From Corynebacterium pseudokroppenstedtii (GTDB lineage Bacteria > Actinomycetota > Actinomycetes > Mycobacteriales > Mycobacteriaceae): DNA of 64,000 bases. A program made the translations under genes and the position numbers. Positions 43,417 through 53,493 of the stretch are shown one piece after another. The DNA lies in contig NZ_JAEUWU010000004.1 of assembly GCF_019754945.1 (NCBI RefSeq), positions 1 through 64,000 on the forward strand, read 5' to 3'. The notes under the pieces were generated by a model. That model saw only the letters and a list, made by a program, of their open reading frames with translations, ran no database searches and was not told the origin of the DNA. Numbering within the stretch: position 1 is the stretch's first letter; the number at the start of each line of letters is the position of its first letter.

Positions 43417-44825
43417 CGCTGATACTCGTCGACATCCACCTGAGGCGTGGGCTGAAGTTTGTCGGCGGGGTTCTTCACGGAAGGATTACGCAGGTTCACA
43501 TCCGACTCCATATCCTCCGGAGTCTCCACATACGGAATCTCCCCGGACAACACGGCGTTAACACGGTTTCTATCGACCGTGTGTGTCCAGACGCCCACAA
43601 CCAGCGTCGCGACGGAGTTGCCGGCGAAGTTCGTCAAAGCCCTCGCTTCAGACATGAAGCGGTCGATACCAGCGATGATCCCGACACCGTCCAACAGCTC
43701 AGCCCGGTGTGCCTGCAGTCCACCAGCCAGAGTTGCTAGCCCGGCACCCGAGACACCAGCGGCACCCTTGGATGCAATCATCATGAACACCAAAAGCCCA
43801 ATTTGCTCACCCAAGTTAAGGGGTTTGTGCATAGCGTCGGAAATAAAAATCGACGCCATCGTGAGGTAAATTGCTGTGCCGTCCAAATTGAACGAATAGC
43901 CGGTCGGAACGACGATACCCACGGTTGATTTATCAACACCCACGTGTTCCATCTTGCGAATCAACGTGGGAAGCGCGGACTCCGACGACGAGGTTGCGAA
44001 AATGAGGAGATACTCGCGGGCTAAATACTTCACTAACTTGAAGATATTGAAACGGGTAAAGGCATAGAGAACCAGACCTAATACGCCGAAGATGAAAATC
44101 ACGCAGGTGACGTAAAAGCAGAGCATCAACAAAACGAGCTGCTTGACGGCGTCGAGGCCGGTGGACCCCACAACCCAGGAAATGGCGCCGAAAGCACCAA
44201 TAGGGGCTGTCCACAGAACCATCATCAGAACTTTAAAAACAAGCTTTTGAACCTGAGCAATGGCGGATAATAAAGGCTCCCCCGCTTTGCCCATCGACTG
44301 AATAGCAAAGCCACACAGGAGTGCAATAAACAAGGCCTGAAGAACAGAACCACTGGTCAACGAGGAAAATAGCGTGTCCGGGATAACGGACATAACGAAC
44401 CCGCTCAGCCCATGAGCGGCTTCTTTGTTGTTATCGACAAACGACATTCCCGACCCAGCCTCTGGCATTGCCAAGCTGGATCCGGGCTTAACAATATTGC
44501 CGACGACGAGACCTATCGCCAGGGCGAACGTCGACATGACGATGAAGTACACCAGCGAAATTGCGCCGGCCCGCCCCACCGATGCAGCTGCTCGAACGGA
44601 GCCGATCCCCAGCACGATCGTGCAGAAAATGACGGGCGCGATCATCATTTTGATCAACGCGACAAAGAGTTTTCCTAATAACTCGAATTTGACCGCCACG
44701 TCTGGAGCAACAAGCCCCAGAATGACGCCCGCAAGAACGGCAACAATGACAGAGATATAAAGCCAGTGGGACTTATCTTTTTTCTCTTTTTTGGGTTCGA
44801 CGATCCGAACTGGAGAGGAGCTCAT
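43410..44825 (-). CDS. dctA: Dicarboxylate/amino acid:cation symporter, DctA-like
   Basis: A 471-residue DAACS-family (SLC1-like) importer. It has the TM3 region FVALIKMMIAPVIFCTIVLG, hairpin 1 with ATSSSESALPTLIRKME, the NMDGT-type motif SFNLDGTAIYLTMAS and hairpin 2 ASKGAAGVSGAGLATLAGGL, with DRFMSEARALTNFAGN near the end. Arg and Asn in that last helix fit C4-dicarboxylates (succinate, fumarate, malate). C. glutamicum dctA lies in the same neighbourhood beside mpx, as I recall. The C-terminal 40 residues are a polar tail. TAGCAT 8 nt before the ATG may be its -10. Confidence 0.88.
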   Translation of the reverse strand: MSSSPVRIVEPKKEKKDKSHWLYISVIVAVLAGVILGLVAPDVAVKFELLGKLFVALIKMMIAPVIFCTIVLGIGSVRAAASVGRAGAISLVYFIVMSTFALAIGLVVGNIVKPGSSLAMPEAGSGMSFVDNNKEAAHGLSGFVMSVIPDTLFSSLTSGSVLQALFIALLCGFAIQSMGKAGEPLLSAIAQVQKLVFKVLMMVLWTAPIGAFGAISWVVGSTGLDAVKQLVLLMLCFYVTCVIFIFGVLGLVLYAFTRFNIFKLVKYLAREYLLIFATSSSESALPTLIRKMEHVGVDKSTVGIVVPTGYSFNLDGTAIYLTMASIFISDAMHKPLNLGEQIGLLVFMMIASKGAAGVSGAGLATLAGGLQAHRAELLDGVGIIAGIDRFMSEARALTNFAGNSVATLVVGVWTHTVDRNRVNAVLSGEIPYVETPEDMESDVNLRNPSVKNPADKLQPTPQVDVDEYQRT

Positions 44826-44907
44826 GAGCTGAGATGCTACAGCCGGGTTCCCCTGTGTGGGTAATCATTATCGAATAAGATTACCCCCGAACCAGAACAC
44901 CCGGCCG

Positions 44908-45348
44908 CTACGATGTGAGGGATTGATATTCCTCGTCCGAGACGGGCTCCAGCCACTCGTTGCTGGTCTCTTCCCCAGGCACCGAGATAGCGATATGGGA
45001 AAACCAACTATCCGCCTTAGCGCCGTGCCAATGCTTCACATTTGGCGGAATGACCACTGTGGAACCTTCCGTCATGCTGACGGGGGCCTTGCCCTCTTCC
45101 TGGTACCAGCCTTCTCCCGCGGTGCACATCAGGATCTGGCCACCCCCGCGCCGGGCGTGGTGAATATGCCAGTTATTCCTGCATCCAGGTTCAAAGGTCA
45201 CATTGGCGATTCCCAAGTTCGCCTCATCAAGCTGGGTGATGGGTTGTAAAAATGACTTCCCGACGAAGTATTCGGCAAATGCATCGTTGGATTCGCCTGT
45301 GCCAAACTTGTTGACTTTGTCGAATTCGTCTTTATTGGTGGTTTTCAT
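44908..45348 (-). CDS. Cupin-domain protein
   Basis: A 146-residue single cupin. Motif 1 is CRNNWHIHHARRGGGQILMC (His residues for metal) and motif 2 is VVIPPNVKHWHGAKADSWFSH. It closely resembles the (R)-mandelonitrile-lyase-like/YhhW-type cupins that often pair with carboxymuconolactone decarboxylase proteins. AAGGAG is 7 nt before the ATG and overlaps the stop of the upstream CMD gene, so the two are cotranslated. The substrate is unknown; detoxification of a reactive or aromatic compound is plausible. Confidence 0.85.
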   Translation of the reverse strand: MKTTNKDEFDKVNKFGTGESNDAFAEYFVGKSFLQPITQLDEANLGIANVTFEPGCRNNWHIHHARRGGGQILMCTAGEGWYQEEGKAPVSMTEGSTVVIPPNVKHWHGAKADSWFSHIAISVPGEETSNEWLEPVSDEEYQSLTS

Positions 45349-45350
45349 GT

Positions 45351-46166
45351 TTATGACTCCTTGTCGTCGTTTTCTGAAGCATCATTTTTGGCCTGGCTAT
45401 TAATCGCGGCCAGGGCATTAAGACTCCTTGGGAAACCAATCCAGGGCACGCAGACCGCCAGAGCACCCAGGAGAATTGCGCGATCATTCCCCACTGCGAG
45501 GTTCCCCGAAACATGGGCCCGAGCTTGCGGGTCACAGCCGCCTAAGGAAATGATGGCCACCCACGTCAACAATTCCCGGTCAGCAAGACTTAGCGTTTTC
45601 CGGGTGTATGTATCACCGAAGCAATAAGCTGACAAAGCATCTTGGATGAAACCTTCATCCTCAGGTGCATTCTCACGCATTGCGTCGATTCCGTCGCCAA
45701 ACATTGCTTTCTGCGCGGCAATTCCTTTGGCCAGGCGGTCGTCCTCGGTCACCGTCGATTGGTTGCTGACGGGAGCGTTGACAAGTTTGTCTAGCTCCTG
45801 CAGTCCGCGGCGGGCGGGACTGATCCCAACGTAGGGCGCTATTTGGTGGAAAACTTCCTGCAGCTCTTCCACTGCAACACCTAGATGAAGGCCTGCTCTC
45901 AATAATGCGGATAGTTCATCGCTGCCACTCGCGGCCACGCACGCTACGCTGACCAAGATCTTGCGACGGTCATCGAGCTCAACCGCAGACCACATCTCGC
46001 CAAAAGCAAACCGGTCGGTGATCTGGTTAAACTCGTCGCCCACCCGCGCTGAGGATTCCAGCGCCGAATAGTCGTGGTCGAAGACTTCACGGAATACGTC
46101 GGGTATGGATCGATCGGTATGGCGTTGGTCTGGCTGTGAGTCTGCATCTTGTTGTGAAGCTGACAT
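45351..46166 (-). CDS. Carboxymuconolactone-decarboxylase-family protein, two CMD domains
   Basis: A 271-residue protein with two AhpD/CMD-like helical repeats: ALESSARVGDEFNQITDRFAFGEMW...LVSVACVAASG (about 33-130) and FIQDALSAYCFGDTYTRKTLSLADRELLTWVAII (about 165-250). The CxxC pair of AhpD peroxidases is absent, so a decarboxylase-like or unknown role is more likely. AGGAGG precedes the ATG. First gene of a two-gene unit with the cupin and divergent from a TetR-type regulator that probably controls it. Confidence 0.85.
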   Translation of the reverse strand: MSASQQDADSQPDQRHTDRSIPDVFREVFDHDYSALESSARVGDEFNQITDRFAFGEMWSAVELDDRRKILVSVACVAASGSDELSALLRAGLHLGVAVEELQEVFHQIAPYVGISPARRGLQELDKLVNAPVSNQSTVTEDDRLAKGIAAQKAMFGDGIDAMRENAPEDEGFIQDALSAYCFGDTYTRKTLSLADRELLTWVAIISLGGCDPQARAHVSGNLAVGNDRAILLGALAVCVPWIGFPRSLNALAAINSQAKNDASENDDKES

Positions 46167-46305
46167 GGTGACCTCCTATCACGTGGTGCCAGTCATATTC
46201 ACACGACGCTCCCTCATGCACAATGAACACAAAGGGTGTATGTGTCGAATAATCAACACTCTATGCCGAAGTGGTGATTATGCACGTAGCGATGATGGAG
46301 GCGCG

Positions 46306-46926
46306 ATGACCAACACTGCCGAACGCGACGGTTCGCTCGACAGCTCTACAGAGCAGGGCCGTCCCCAGAGCCGTGTCGATCGTCGTGTTGTCAAAACACA
46401 AGCGGCTATCCATTGTGCGTTAGAAGAGCTCGTCTGCGAAAAACCTCCGCATCGAATTACTGTTGCGGAAATTACCCGGCGCGCAAATATTCACCGGAAA
46501 ACATTTTACTTGCATTACAACTCGGTGGATGAACTCTTTCGCGAGGAATTGGAATCAATGAAGCAAGACTATGCAGATACTATTGATTCAATTCCTCCGA
46601 CAATGACTATTGCCGACATCAACCGCGTATTTTTCGACTTCTCCACGCGGCAAGGGCCTTTATTCGAACAGCTCGTGGTGTCTCCCGAATATCGGCACTA
46701 TGCCGAACGTTTCTTCCACATGAATCTCGTCCATAATCGGGCACGGCATAATCCGTATGCGCATCTTTCCCGTGAACAGCAAAACACCATCAATACTTTT
46801 CTAGTAGCCGGCACATTGGATATGTACCGTCAGTGGATTGCCGATGGTAAAACGATGCCCCTCGATGAGCTGGTCACGCTCAGCACACAGTTGCTCAGTC
46901 ATGGCGCAGCTCAGTTTCGAGAGTGA
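46306..46926 (+). CDS. TetR-family transcriptional regulator
   Basis: The ATG at 46306 has GGAGG 5 nt before it; the longer frame from 46105 overlaps the divergent gene and is rejected. The 206-residue product has a TetR helix-turn-helix (about 30-75; HRITVAEITRRANIHRKTFYLHYNSVDELF) and a helical ligand domain of the TetR_C_33/YbiH-like sort. The 139-bp intergenic region to the CMD-cupin genes would hold its operator. It likely represses them until a ligand binds. Ligand unknown. Confidence 0.9.
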   Translation: MTNTAERDGSLDSSTEQGRPQSRVDRRVVKTQAAIHCALEELVCEKPPHRITVAEITRRANIHRKTFYLHYNSVDELFREELESMKQDYADTIDSIPPTMTIADINRVFFDFSTRQGPLFEQLVVSPEYRHYAERFFHMNLVHNRARHNPYAHLSREQQNTINTFLVAGTLDMYRQWIADGKTMPLDELVTLSTQLLSHGAAQFRE

Positions 46927-46932
46927 CGGAGT

Positions 46933-49230
46933 TTAAACGGCAGCATCCTCACCGACGCCAGCACGGCGAATCATCCAGGCATATTCAAACGCGGTCTGTT
47001 TCCACTGCTCATAGCGACCGGAAACCCCGCCGTGGCCCGCGATCATCTCAGTCTTCAGACAGACGTCAGCCTGTGGAACAGTCGCGCGAATCTTAGCAAC
47101 CCACTTGGCTGGTTCCACGTACAGCACTCGCGTATCGTTCAGGCTGGTCAACGCGAGAATAGGCGGGTAGGTGTTCTCTGCCGACACGTTGTCATACGGA
47201 GCATACGATGCCATGTAGTCGTACACTTCGGGATCGTGGAGGGGGTCACCCCATTCATCCCACTCGATCACGGTCAACGGAAGCTCCGGCATCAGGATCG
47301 ACGTCAGGGGGTCGACGAACGGAACGACGGCTTCAATCCCAGCGAACCGGTCCCCCGCCATATTGGCGACAGCACCCATCAACAGTCCGCCGGCCGATCC
47401 CCCGAGCGCAACCATGTGCTTGTTGTCAGTCACGTTCCTGCTGATCAAGTCATCAGCAACGTCAATGAAGTCGTAGAACGTGTTCTTCTTAGCCAACGTT
47501 TTGCCGTTGTCGTACCAGGATCGGCCCATCTCTCCACCACCCCGAACATGCGCAATGGCGAACACGATGCCCCTATCAAGCAACGACAGGCGAGCGATCG
47601 AGAACGCGGGGTCCATCGACGCTTCATATGATCCGTAACCATAAAGAATCGTCGGATGAGGGCCGTCGGTGGGGAGACCGTCGGAATCGGCCTTCCCTTC
47701 AAGATCCGCTCGATAAGTCAACGAGACCGGGACTTTCGCGCCGTCCCGGGCTGTTGTCCACATCCGGCGCGCGACGTAGGCAGACGGGTCATATCCGCCC
47801 TTCACGATCCGCTGCTTGCGTACCAACCGCTCGCCCGTCGCCAAGTCGTAGTCAAAAACCAGGCCGGGCGTCACAAACGACTCGTAGGCCATGCGGATAT
47901 ACGGGGACTCCCACTCGGCATTTCCCCCGGTACCGGCACTGTAAAGTTCCTCATCAAAATCGATAGGCTCGAGATTCCCAACGGTGCCGTCGACAAACGA
48001 AAAAAGCCCCAACTTGTTAATGGCGTTCTCGCGGTAGCCCACAACCATGTGCTGCGCGAACACATCCATTCCTTCGATGCGACGGCCTTGCTTGTGTGGG
48101 ATCACAACGTCCAGGTCGTCCAGGCTGGTCAGCGGCGCGGCACTGGCCATGCCGAGCTCAAAGTCCGCGCCATGCGCGTTATGCAGCACAATCCAGCGGT
48201 CGTCCCCACCGATAACGGCATGATCAACGTCATACTGCACGCCCGTACGCCGCGGCAAGATGCACTGCAATTCACCCATCACACGCTCGGGGTCAACCGT
48301 CTTCGACTTCCCGTCACCGGTGGCCCCCAGGTCCAGGAACCACACTTCGGAGGTGACTTTGGATCCAACTTCGACAAAAAGGTACTTCTCTGAGCGGGTT
48401 GTTCCGCACCCAACCCAGAAGCGCTCGTCCTCCTCACGAAAAATGCACACGTCCTGGTCCGTCGGGGTGCCGACGCGGTGACGCCAGACCTCGTTCGGGC
48501 GCCAGGAATCGTCGACACGCTCATAAAACAACCACTCCGAACCGACCCATGTGGCTCCATACCCGATGCCATCGATAGCGTCGTCAAGAAGCTCACCTGT
48601 CCGGAGATCCTTAATGCGCAGGTCAAAACGCTCGTCACCTGTCGTATCCGTGGAATAAGCCAAATAGTTTCCGTCCACCGAAACACTCGACGCACCGAGC
48701 GAAAAGAACTCTGCCCCCTCGGCCAGGACATTGGAATCAAGAATGATCTGTTCATTCTCGGGCGCGGACTCGGCATCAATTGCCGGCGGAGTCCAATCCT
48801 TCGTTTTGTCCCCCGTTGAGGACGCCGGAATGCGACACGATACCCCGTAGCTCTTCCCCTCGAGGCTGCGGCCGTAATACCACCAATCCCCCGAACGGAC
48901 CGGAACGGACAAATCCGTCTCCTGCGTCCTGCTTTTAATCTCGTGGAAAATGGAATCCTGCAAAGGAGCTAAATCACGAGTACGGGCCTCCGTGTACTCG
49001 TTTTCGGCCCGAAGATAAGCCAAGGTCTCGGGGCTTTCCTTATCCCTCAGCCATTCATAATTATCGACGACGTCGTGCCCATGATGCGAGCGCGTCGTCG
49101 AATGAGTATGCGCCGTCGGAGGGACCGGCACGCCCGAGGAACTGTACTGGAGGGAGCCCTCGTCGGGATCCGTGGAGGCTACATTGCGCGGTGGGTGAGT
49201 TGCGTTATGAGCATCATCAACGTGAGACAT
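46933..49230 (-). CDS. ptrB: Oligopeptidase B (protease II, S9A family)
   Basis: A 765-residue cytosolic serine peptidase cutting peptides of less than about 30 residues after Arg or Lys. A propeller domain (about 80-430; NYEWLRDKESPETLAYLRAE, YYGRSLEGKSYGVSCR) precedes the hydrolase domain with YGYGSYEASMDPAFS, IAHVRGGGEMGRSWYD, the nucleophile ALGGSAGGLLMG, the aspartate LNDTRV and the histidine AGHGGVSGRY. The ATG at 49230 follows TAGGGT by 7 nt. A 30-residue Thr/Ser/His-rich extension precedes the catalytic fold. It stands between the TetR gene (convergent) and purC. Confidence 0.93.
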   Translation of the reverse strand: MSHVDDAHNATHPPRNVASTDPDEGSLQYSSSGVPVPPTAHTHSTTRSHHGHDVVDNYEWLRDKESPETLAYLRAENEYTEARTRDLAPLQDSIFHEIKSRTQETDLSVPVRSGDWWYYGRSLEGKSYGVSCRIPASSTGDKTKDWTPPAIDAESAPENEQIILDSNVLAEGAEFFSLGASSVSVDGNYLAYSTDTTGDERFDLRIKDLRTGELLDDAIDGIGYGATWVGSEWLFYERVDDSWRPNEVWRHRVGTPTDQDVCIFREEDERFWVGCGTTRSEKYLFVEVGSKVTSEVWFLDLGATGDGKSKTVDPERVMGELQCILPRRTGVQYDVDHAVIGGDDRWIVLHNAHGADFELGMASAAPLTSLDDLDVVIPHKQGRRIEGMDVFAQHMVVGYRENAINKLGLFSFVDGTVGNLEPIDFDEELYSAGTGGNAEWESPYIRMAYESFVTPGLVFDYDLATGERLVRKQRIVKGGYDPSAYVARRMWTTARDGAKVPVSLTYRADLEGKADSDGLPTDGPHPTILYGYGSYEASMDPAFSIARLSLLDRGIVFAIAHVRGGGEMGRSWYDNGKTLAKKNTFYDFIDVADDLISRNVTDNKHMVALGGSAGGLLMGAVANMAGDRFAGIEAVVPFVDPLTSILMPELPLTVIEWDEWGDPLHDPEVYDYMASYAPYDNVSAENTYPPILALTSLNDTRVLYVEPAKWVAKIRATVPQADVCLKTEMIAGHGGVSGRYEQWKQTAFEYAWMIRRAGVGEDAAV

Positions 49231-49334
49231 AGCCACCACCCTACTGTCCGACCCGGACACGATCATGTGATGGCGTCGAAAAGTAGGATTGAGCTGCGCG
49301 TATAGCGTGCCCGACGGGTCTTAGGTTGACGGTC

Positions 49335-50228
49335 TTACGCTGACGGGCCGATCCAGTCGGCGAACTTCAAGCCCGACACGCGTTCGTAGGCCTCCACGTA
49401 CTTGTCGCGGGTGGCCTCCACGATCGATCCCGGAAGCGCTGGTGGTTGCACTCCGGATTCGCGGGACCAGCCGGACTTCGGGCCGATCAACCAGTTACGC
49501 AGGTACTGCTTGTCGAAGCTCGGTTGGCGGTGGCCCTCGCGGTAGCCTTCCTTGGGCCAGTACCGCGACGAATCGGGCGTGAGCACCTCATCCGCCAATT
49601 TCACGTTTCCGTCAGCGTCCACGCCGAACTCGAACTTGGTGTCGGCCAAGATCAGGCCACCCTCGTCGGCAATAGCAGCTGCTTGAGAGTAGAGCGACAG
49701 TGCTGCGTCACGGATCGTTTCCGCGCGACGCTCCCCCAGGTGCTCGAGAACGTAGTCATAATCGACGTTCTCGTCGTGGCTGCCGAACTCCGCCTTCGTC
49801 GCGGGAGTGAAAATGGGTTCTGGAAGCTTCGAGCCCTCAACTAAGCCTTCTGGAAGCTCGATGCCGCAAACCCGGCCGGTCTCGTTGTATTCCTTCAGGC
49901 CTGAGCCGGTCAGATAGCCTCGGGCAACGCACTCGAAGGGAATCATCTTGAGCTTTTCGCAGACTAGGGCGCGGCCCAACGCTTCCTCTGGAATCCGCTC
50001 ATCGTCAACAGGGCCAACCAAATGGTTCGGCATATCAAGCTGCTCGAAAAAGAACGTGCTCATTGCGGTAAGGATTCTGCCCTTATCCGGGATTTGGGTA
50101 TCCAGAATATAGTCGAACGCAGAAACACGATCCGACGCCACCATCAACAAAGTGTCGTCGTCAATTTCATAATTTTCGCGAACCTTTCCCGCGGAAAGGT
50201 GCTCATATGAAGAGAGTTCAGGGCGCAT
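49335..50228 (-). CDS. purC: SAICAR synthetase (phosphoribosylaminoimidazole-succinocarboxamide synthase)
   Basis: It joins CAIR and aspartate using ATP. The ATG at 50228 gives 297 residues, the usual size of the long actinobacterial/yeast-like type. Motifs: [46 protein letters not shown], the KxEFGxHDEN segment, [11 protein letters not shown] and [23 protein letters not shown] 8 nt before the ATG suggests a leaderless or very short leader. It reads in the same direction as the membrane esterase and purB upstream. Confidence 0.95.
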   Translation of the reverse strand: MRPELSSYEHLSAGKVRENYEIDDDTLLMVASDRVSAFDYILDTQIPDKGRILTAMSTFFFEQLDMPNHLVGPVDDERIPEEALGRALVCEKLKMIPFECVARGYLTGSGLKEYNETGRVCGIELPEGLVEGSKLPEPIFTPATKAEFGSHDENVDYDYVLEHLGERRAETIRDAALSLYSQAAAIADEGGLILADTKFEFGVDADGNVKLADEVLTPDSSRYWPKEGYREGHRQPSFDKQYLRNWLIGPKSGWSRESGVQPPALPGSIVEATRDKYVEAYERVSGLKFADWIGPSA

Positions 50229-50357
50229 GGCCCGGTATGTTACTCCCCTGAACCCGAAAACCCGATTCATATCCCCACAATGGCGATTTACCGCGCTGTG
50301 CAGCGACGACCTCTCACCGGTTAACTGCTAACCAGTAAGCGCCTAACAGATAAACCG

Positions 50358-51794
50358 CTAACCGATTAACCGCGTAGCTCGGGCAACATCGGGAAGAGTG
50401 AGAACTAACGCCAGCCGCCAGGTGCCAAAATCGTGTCCGCCGGGGACCTCACGGAATGACGAGTCGATTCCAGCGCTCTGAGCCAACCCGTTCATATACT
50501 TCAAATCTCGAACGGACGACTTGTCAGACTGGCCGGCAACGAAGACACCTTTAATCCCCGTGAATTTTCTTCTCTTTAGGATATCTTCCGGATTGACCCG
50601 TAGATAAGCATTGAGGTTTCCCTCAAAATATGTATCCGCATTTTTTTTGGCCGACATCGTCCCCGGGGTGCGGTCGCCCGAAAAATCAAGGAAATAACGA
50701 TACGGCTCCGGATTATTCACGATGGCCTGGAGCGCACATGTTCCGCCGTAGCTCAGACCACCAATGGCCCACTGGGTCGGATCATTGGACACCTGAAAAT
50801 ACTTTTGTATTTGTTGCGGAACGTCGGTATCCATATAGGTCTGCACTTTGGCTTTCTTTGTATCAAAGCACCCTAAATCCTCATCATCATTACCGGTCGT
50901 ATTAATCGCCACAACCACGGGTGCCAAACCGTGGTGAACGCGCTCAAAATGATGAAGGGTCTGGCCCGCGTTGCCGATCTCAAACCACTGCGATGGGGAG
51001 CCCGGCAGGCCATTCATCAGGACAACGACCGGCAACAATGGCCGTGGATTCGCAAAATAGGCCGGCGGTAAATACACCTGAGACTCAGTCGTCTGGAAAT
51101 GAGATACCGGCGACGGGATCATAAATGGAACAAGCACTCCCTTATTCCGCGGTGAAACCCCATTCCACGCTCCGGCGATCGTACTGCCCTGAGGAGGAGT
51201 GAACGGGGTCGACGTTCCCTTGACGTCGGCATATTGGGCGGTGGTGTACGGCTCCTTGCCAACCAGAGAATCGACCGACGGATACAGAGCAAAACTGTTA
51301 TTCACCACATTGACGCACGCGACAGTGCCACAAGTGAACGCAACACACGCTCCGACGGCGTGCAGCACCGACTTCCAACTGATCGACGCCCACCGCTGCG
51401 AAAAAGTGGCGCGTGGCCTCGAAGAACGCGGCCCCGTCGCACGTGGCTCGGTCGCACGCAACTTCTTGAACCAGGGCACCAACCGGGTTCGACCCCTGGC
51501 GCAATGGGATCCGATCGCCAGGCCAATCAAAACGATGAGCGCCCAGCCTGCGACATACACCCCGATAGCGGTCCCGCCACCAAACGGCTTCCAGGTCTTT
51601 TCCAGGACCAGCCACACCAAGGCCGTCACCGTCGTCACGCTGCCGAGCAGCACACATGCCAGGCGGATGGCATAGCCGACGCTGCGGGCGCGTGCCGTCG
51701 ATACGAAGAAGAAAGCCCACACCAGAATGATGACAACACCATTGACTAGTGAGGGCATCGTCCCCACGAGGGGAATGTCTCCAAGAATATGCAC
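50358..51794 (-). CDS. Membrane-anchored esterase (esterase D/Ag85-like alpha/beta hydrolase)
   Basis: A 478-residue protein. Four helices in the first 167 residues (about 16-34, 41-63, 74-95, 143-165) and a basic loop anchor it; the C-terminal hydrolase (about 185-478) is extracytoplasmic. It has VVVLMNGLPGSPSQWFE, the nucleophile AIGGLSYGGTCALQA (Ser348) and the histidine VPGGHDFGTWR (His454). This is the esterase D/mycolyltransferase-like superfamily, so it may act on cell-envelope lipids or trehalose esters. The GTG at 51794 is 6 nt after TATGAT. It stands alone between purB and purC. True substrate unknown. Confidence 0.8.
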   Translation of the reverse strand: MHILGDIPLVGTMPSLVNGVVIILVWAFFFVSTARARSVGYAIRLACVLLGSVTTVTALVWLVLEKTWKPFGGGTAIGVYVAGWALIVLIGLAIGSHCARGRTRLVPWFKKLRATEPRATGPRSSRPRATFSQRWASISWKSVLHAVGACVAFTCGTVACVNVVNNSFALYPSVDSLVGKEPYTTAQYADVKGTSTPFTPPQGSTIAGAWNGVSPRNKGVLVPFMIPSPVSHFQTTESQVYLPPAYFANPRPLLPVVVLMNGLPGSPSQWFEIGNAGQTLHHFERVHHGLAPVVVAINTTGNDDEDLGCFDTKKAKVQTYMDTDVPQQIQKYFQVSNDPTQWAIGGLSYGGTCALQAIVNNPEPYRYFLDFSGDRTPGTMSAKKNADTYFEGNLNAYLRVNPEDILKRRKFTGIKGVFVAGQSDKSSVRDLKYMNGLAQSAGIDSSFREVPGGHDFGTWRLALVLTLPDVARATRLIG

Positions 51795-51881
51795 CGGCCC
51801 ATCATACGGTCGCGGCGTACAGAATGGCTGACCATACAGCGTTGTTCCGCCGAATGGCTAACCCTGCGATGGGGCTGGAGG

Positions 51882-53405
51882 CTACACGATGTCGCCGGGC
51901 ATGTACGCGGCAGCCTCGGGATGCTCCGCCACAATGTCTTTCACGCGTGCGACAACGCGATCAACCTGCGAACCCGCTGCTCCGATGAAAGCGTGACGGT
52001 CGGCAATCGCCGCATCCAGCTGTTCGCGATTCAACGGAAGCCGATCGTCGGCGGCGAGGCGTTCGATGAGGTTTTGTTCCGTGCCTTTCTCACGCATATC
52101 AAGCGCGGTGGCCACGGCGTTCTCTTTAATGATCTCGTGCGCGGTTTCACGTCCGAGGCCAGCGCGAATGGAAGCCATGAGGATGCGCGTCGTCGCCAAG
52201 AACGGCAAATACCGTTCTAGTTCTTTATCAATCATGGCGGGGAATGCGCCGAACTCTTTGAGAACGGTCAATAAGGTTTCCACCATTCCGTCGAAAGCAA
52301 AGAATGCATCCGGAAGGGCCACTCGGCGGACAACAGAGCAAAAGACATCGCCCTCATTCCATTGCTGACCCGCCAGATCTGCAGCCATCGTTTGGTAGCC
52401 GCGAAGGATAATCTGCAGGCCGCCGATGCGCTCACACGAGCGGGCATTCATCTTGTGCGGCATCGCGGAGGACCCCACCTGCCCCTCCTTGAATCCCTCC
52501 GTGACCAGCTCATTTCCGGCCATCAAGCGGATGGTCATGGACAGCGACGACGGCCCCGCCCCCAGCTGCACCAGCGCCGAGATCACGTCCAGGTCAAGGC
52601 TGCGCGGGTACACCTGCCCAACCGAATCGAATCGTCGGGAAATTCCCAAGTATTCCGATACAGAATTTTCTAGCTGCTCAAGTTTGGTTTCATCCCCACC
52701 GACGAGATCCAGCATGTCCTGGGAGGTTCCCATCGGGCCTTTAATTCCACGCAGCGGATACCGCGAGATAAGGTTTTCCAACCTCTCGTAGGCAACCAGG
52801 ATTTCATTTGCTGCCGACGCGAAACGCTTGCCCAACGTGGTCGCCTGAGCAGCGACATTGTGGGACCGCCCCGCCATCACCTGATCGCGGTAGCGAACCG
52901 CGCAATCGGCCAACGCCCGGAGGACCGCCACCATCCTGTCCCGCACGTGCTCCAGCGACCGGTAGACCTGCAGCTGTTCAACGTTTTCGGTGAGATCCCT
53001 GCTGGTCATGCCCTTGTGGATGTGCTCATACCCAGCCAGCGCGTTGAATTCCTCGATGCGCGCTTTGACGTCGTGCCGGGTGACGCGCTCACGGGCAGCG
53101 ATGGAATCCAGGTCAATGCGATCGATAACCGACTCGTAGGCCTCGATAGCCTCGTCGGGAACGTCGACGCCGAGCTCTTTCTGCGCGCGAAGAACGGCGA
53201 TCCAGAGCCGACGCTCCATGATGATCTTGTGCTCCGGGCTCCATAGGTTGACCAGCTCTGGAGAGGCATACCGATGCGCTAGCACATTCGCTATGTCTTT
53301 CTTGTGTGTGCCGGCCGGAGCACCAGTGCTGCCCTGGTCGGGTGATGTGTCCTTGCCTGTGTCGACGGAATTGGTACGCGAGTTGTCCGTTTTGTTCTCA
53401 GCCAC
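51882..53405 (-). CDS. purB: Adenylosuccinate lyase
   Basis: It acts twice, on SAICAR and on adenylosuccinate, releasing fumarate. The 507 residues of the fumarase/aspartase fold start with a roughly 35-residue polar tail (TNSVDTGKDTSPDQG). Motifs: TRHDVKARIEEF, HKGMTSRDLTEN, RSHNVAAQATTLGKR, GIKGPMGTSQDML and the signature GSSAMPHKMNARSCERI. The GTG at 53405 follows TAGACT by 6 nt, a clear leaderless start. The long-type PurB sequence matches actinobacteria. Confidence 0.95.
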   Translation of the reverse strand: MAENKTDNSRTNSVDTGKDTSPDQGSTGAPAGTHKKDIANVLAHRYASPELVNLWSPEHKIIMERRLWIAVLRAQKELGVDVPDEAIEAYESVIDRIDLDSIAARERVTRHDVKARIEEFNALAGYEHIHKGMTSRDLTENVEQLQVYRSLEHVRDRMVAVLRALADCAVRYRDQVMAGRSHNVAAQATTLGKRFASAANEILVAYERLENLISRYPLRGIKGPMGTSQDMLDLVGGDETKLEQLENSVSEYLGISRRFDSVGQVYPRSLDLDVISALVQLGAGPSSLSMTIRLMAGNELVTEGFKEGQVGSSAMPHKMNARSCERIGGLQIILRGYQTMAADLAGQQWNEGDVFCSVVRRVALPDAFFAFDGMVETLLTVLKEFGAFPAMIDKELERYLPFLATTRILMASIRAGLGRETAHEIIKENAVATALDMREKGTEQNLIERLAADDRLPLNREQLDAAIADRHAFIGAAGSQVDRVVARVKDIVAEHPEAAAYMPGDIV

Positions 53406-53493
53406 ACTATCAGTCTAGGGGGCTACCAGGGCCATAACCAGCCACGACACCACCCGGATATGGCAGACACTTTTACCGACGCACTAATCGGAG

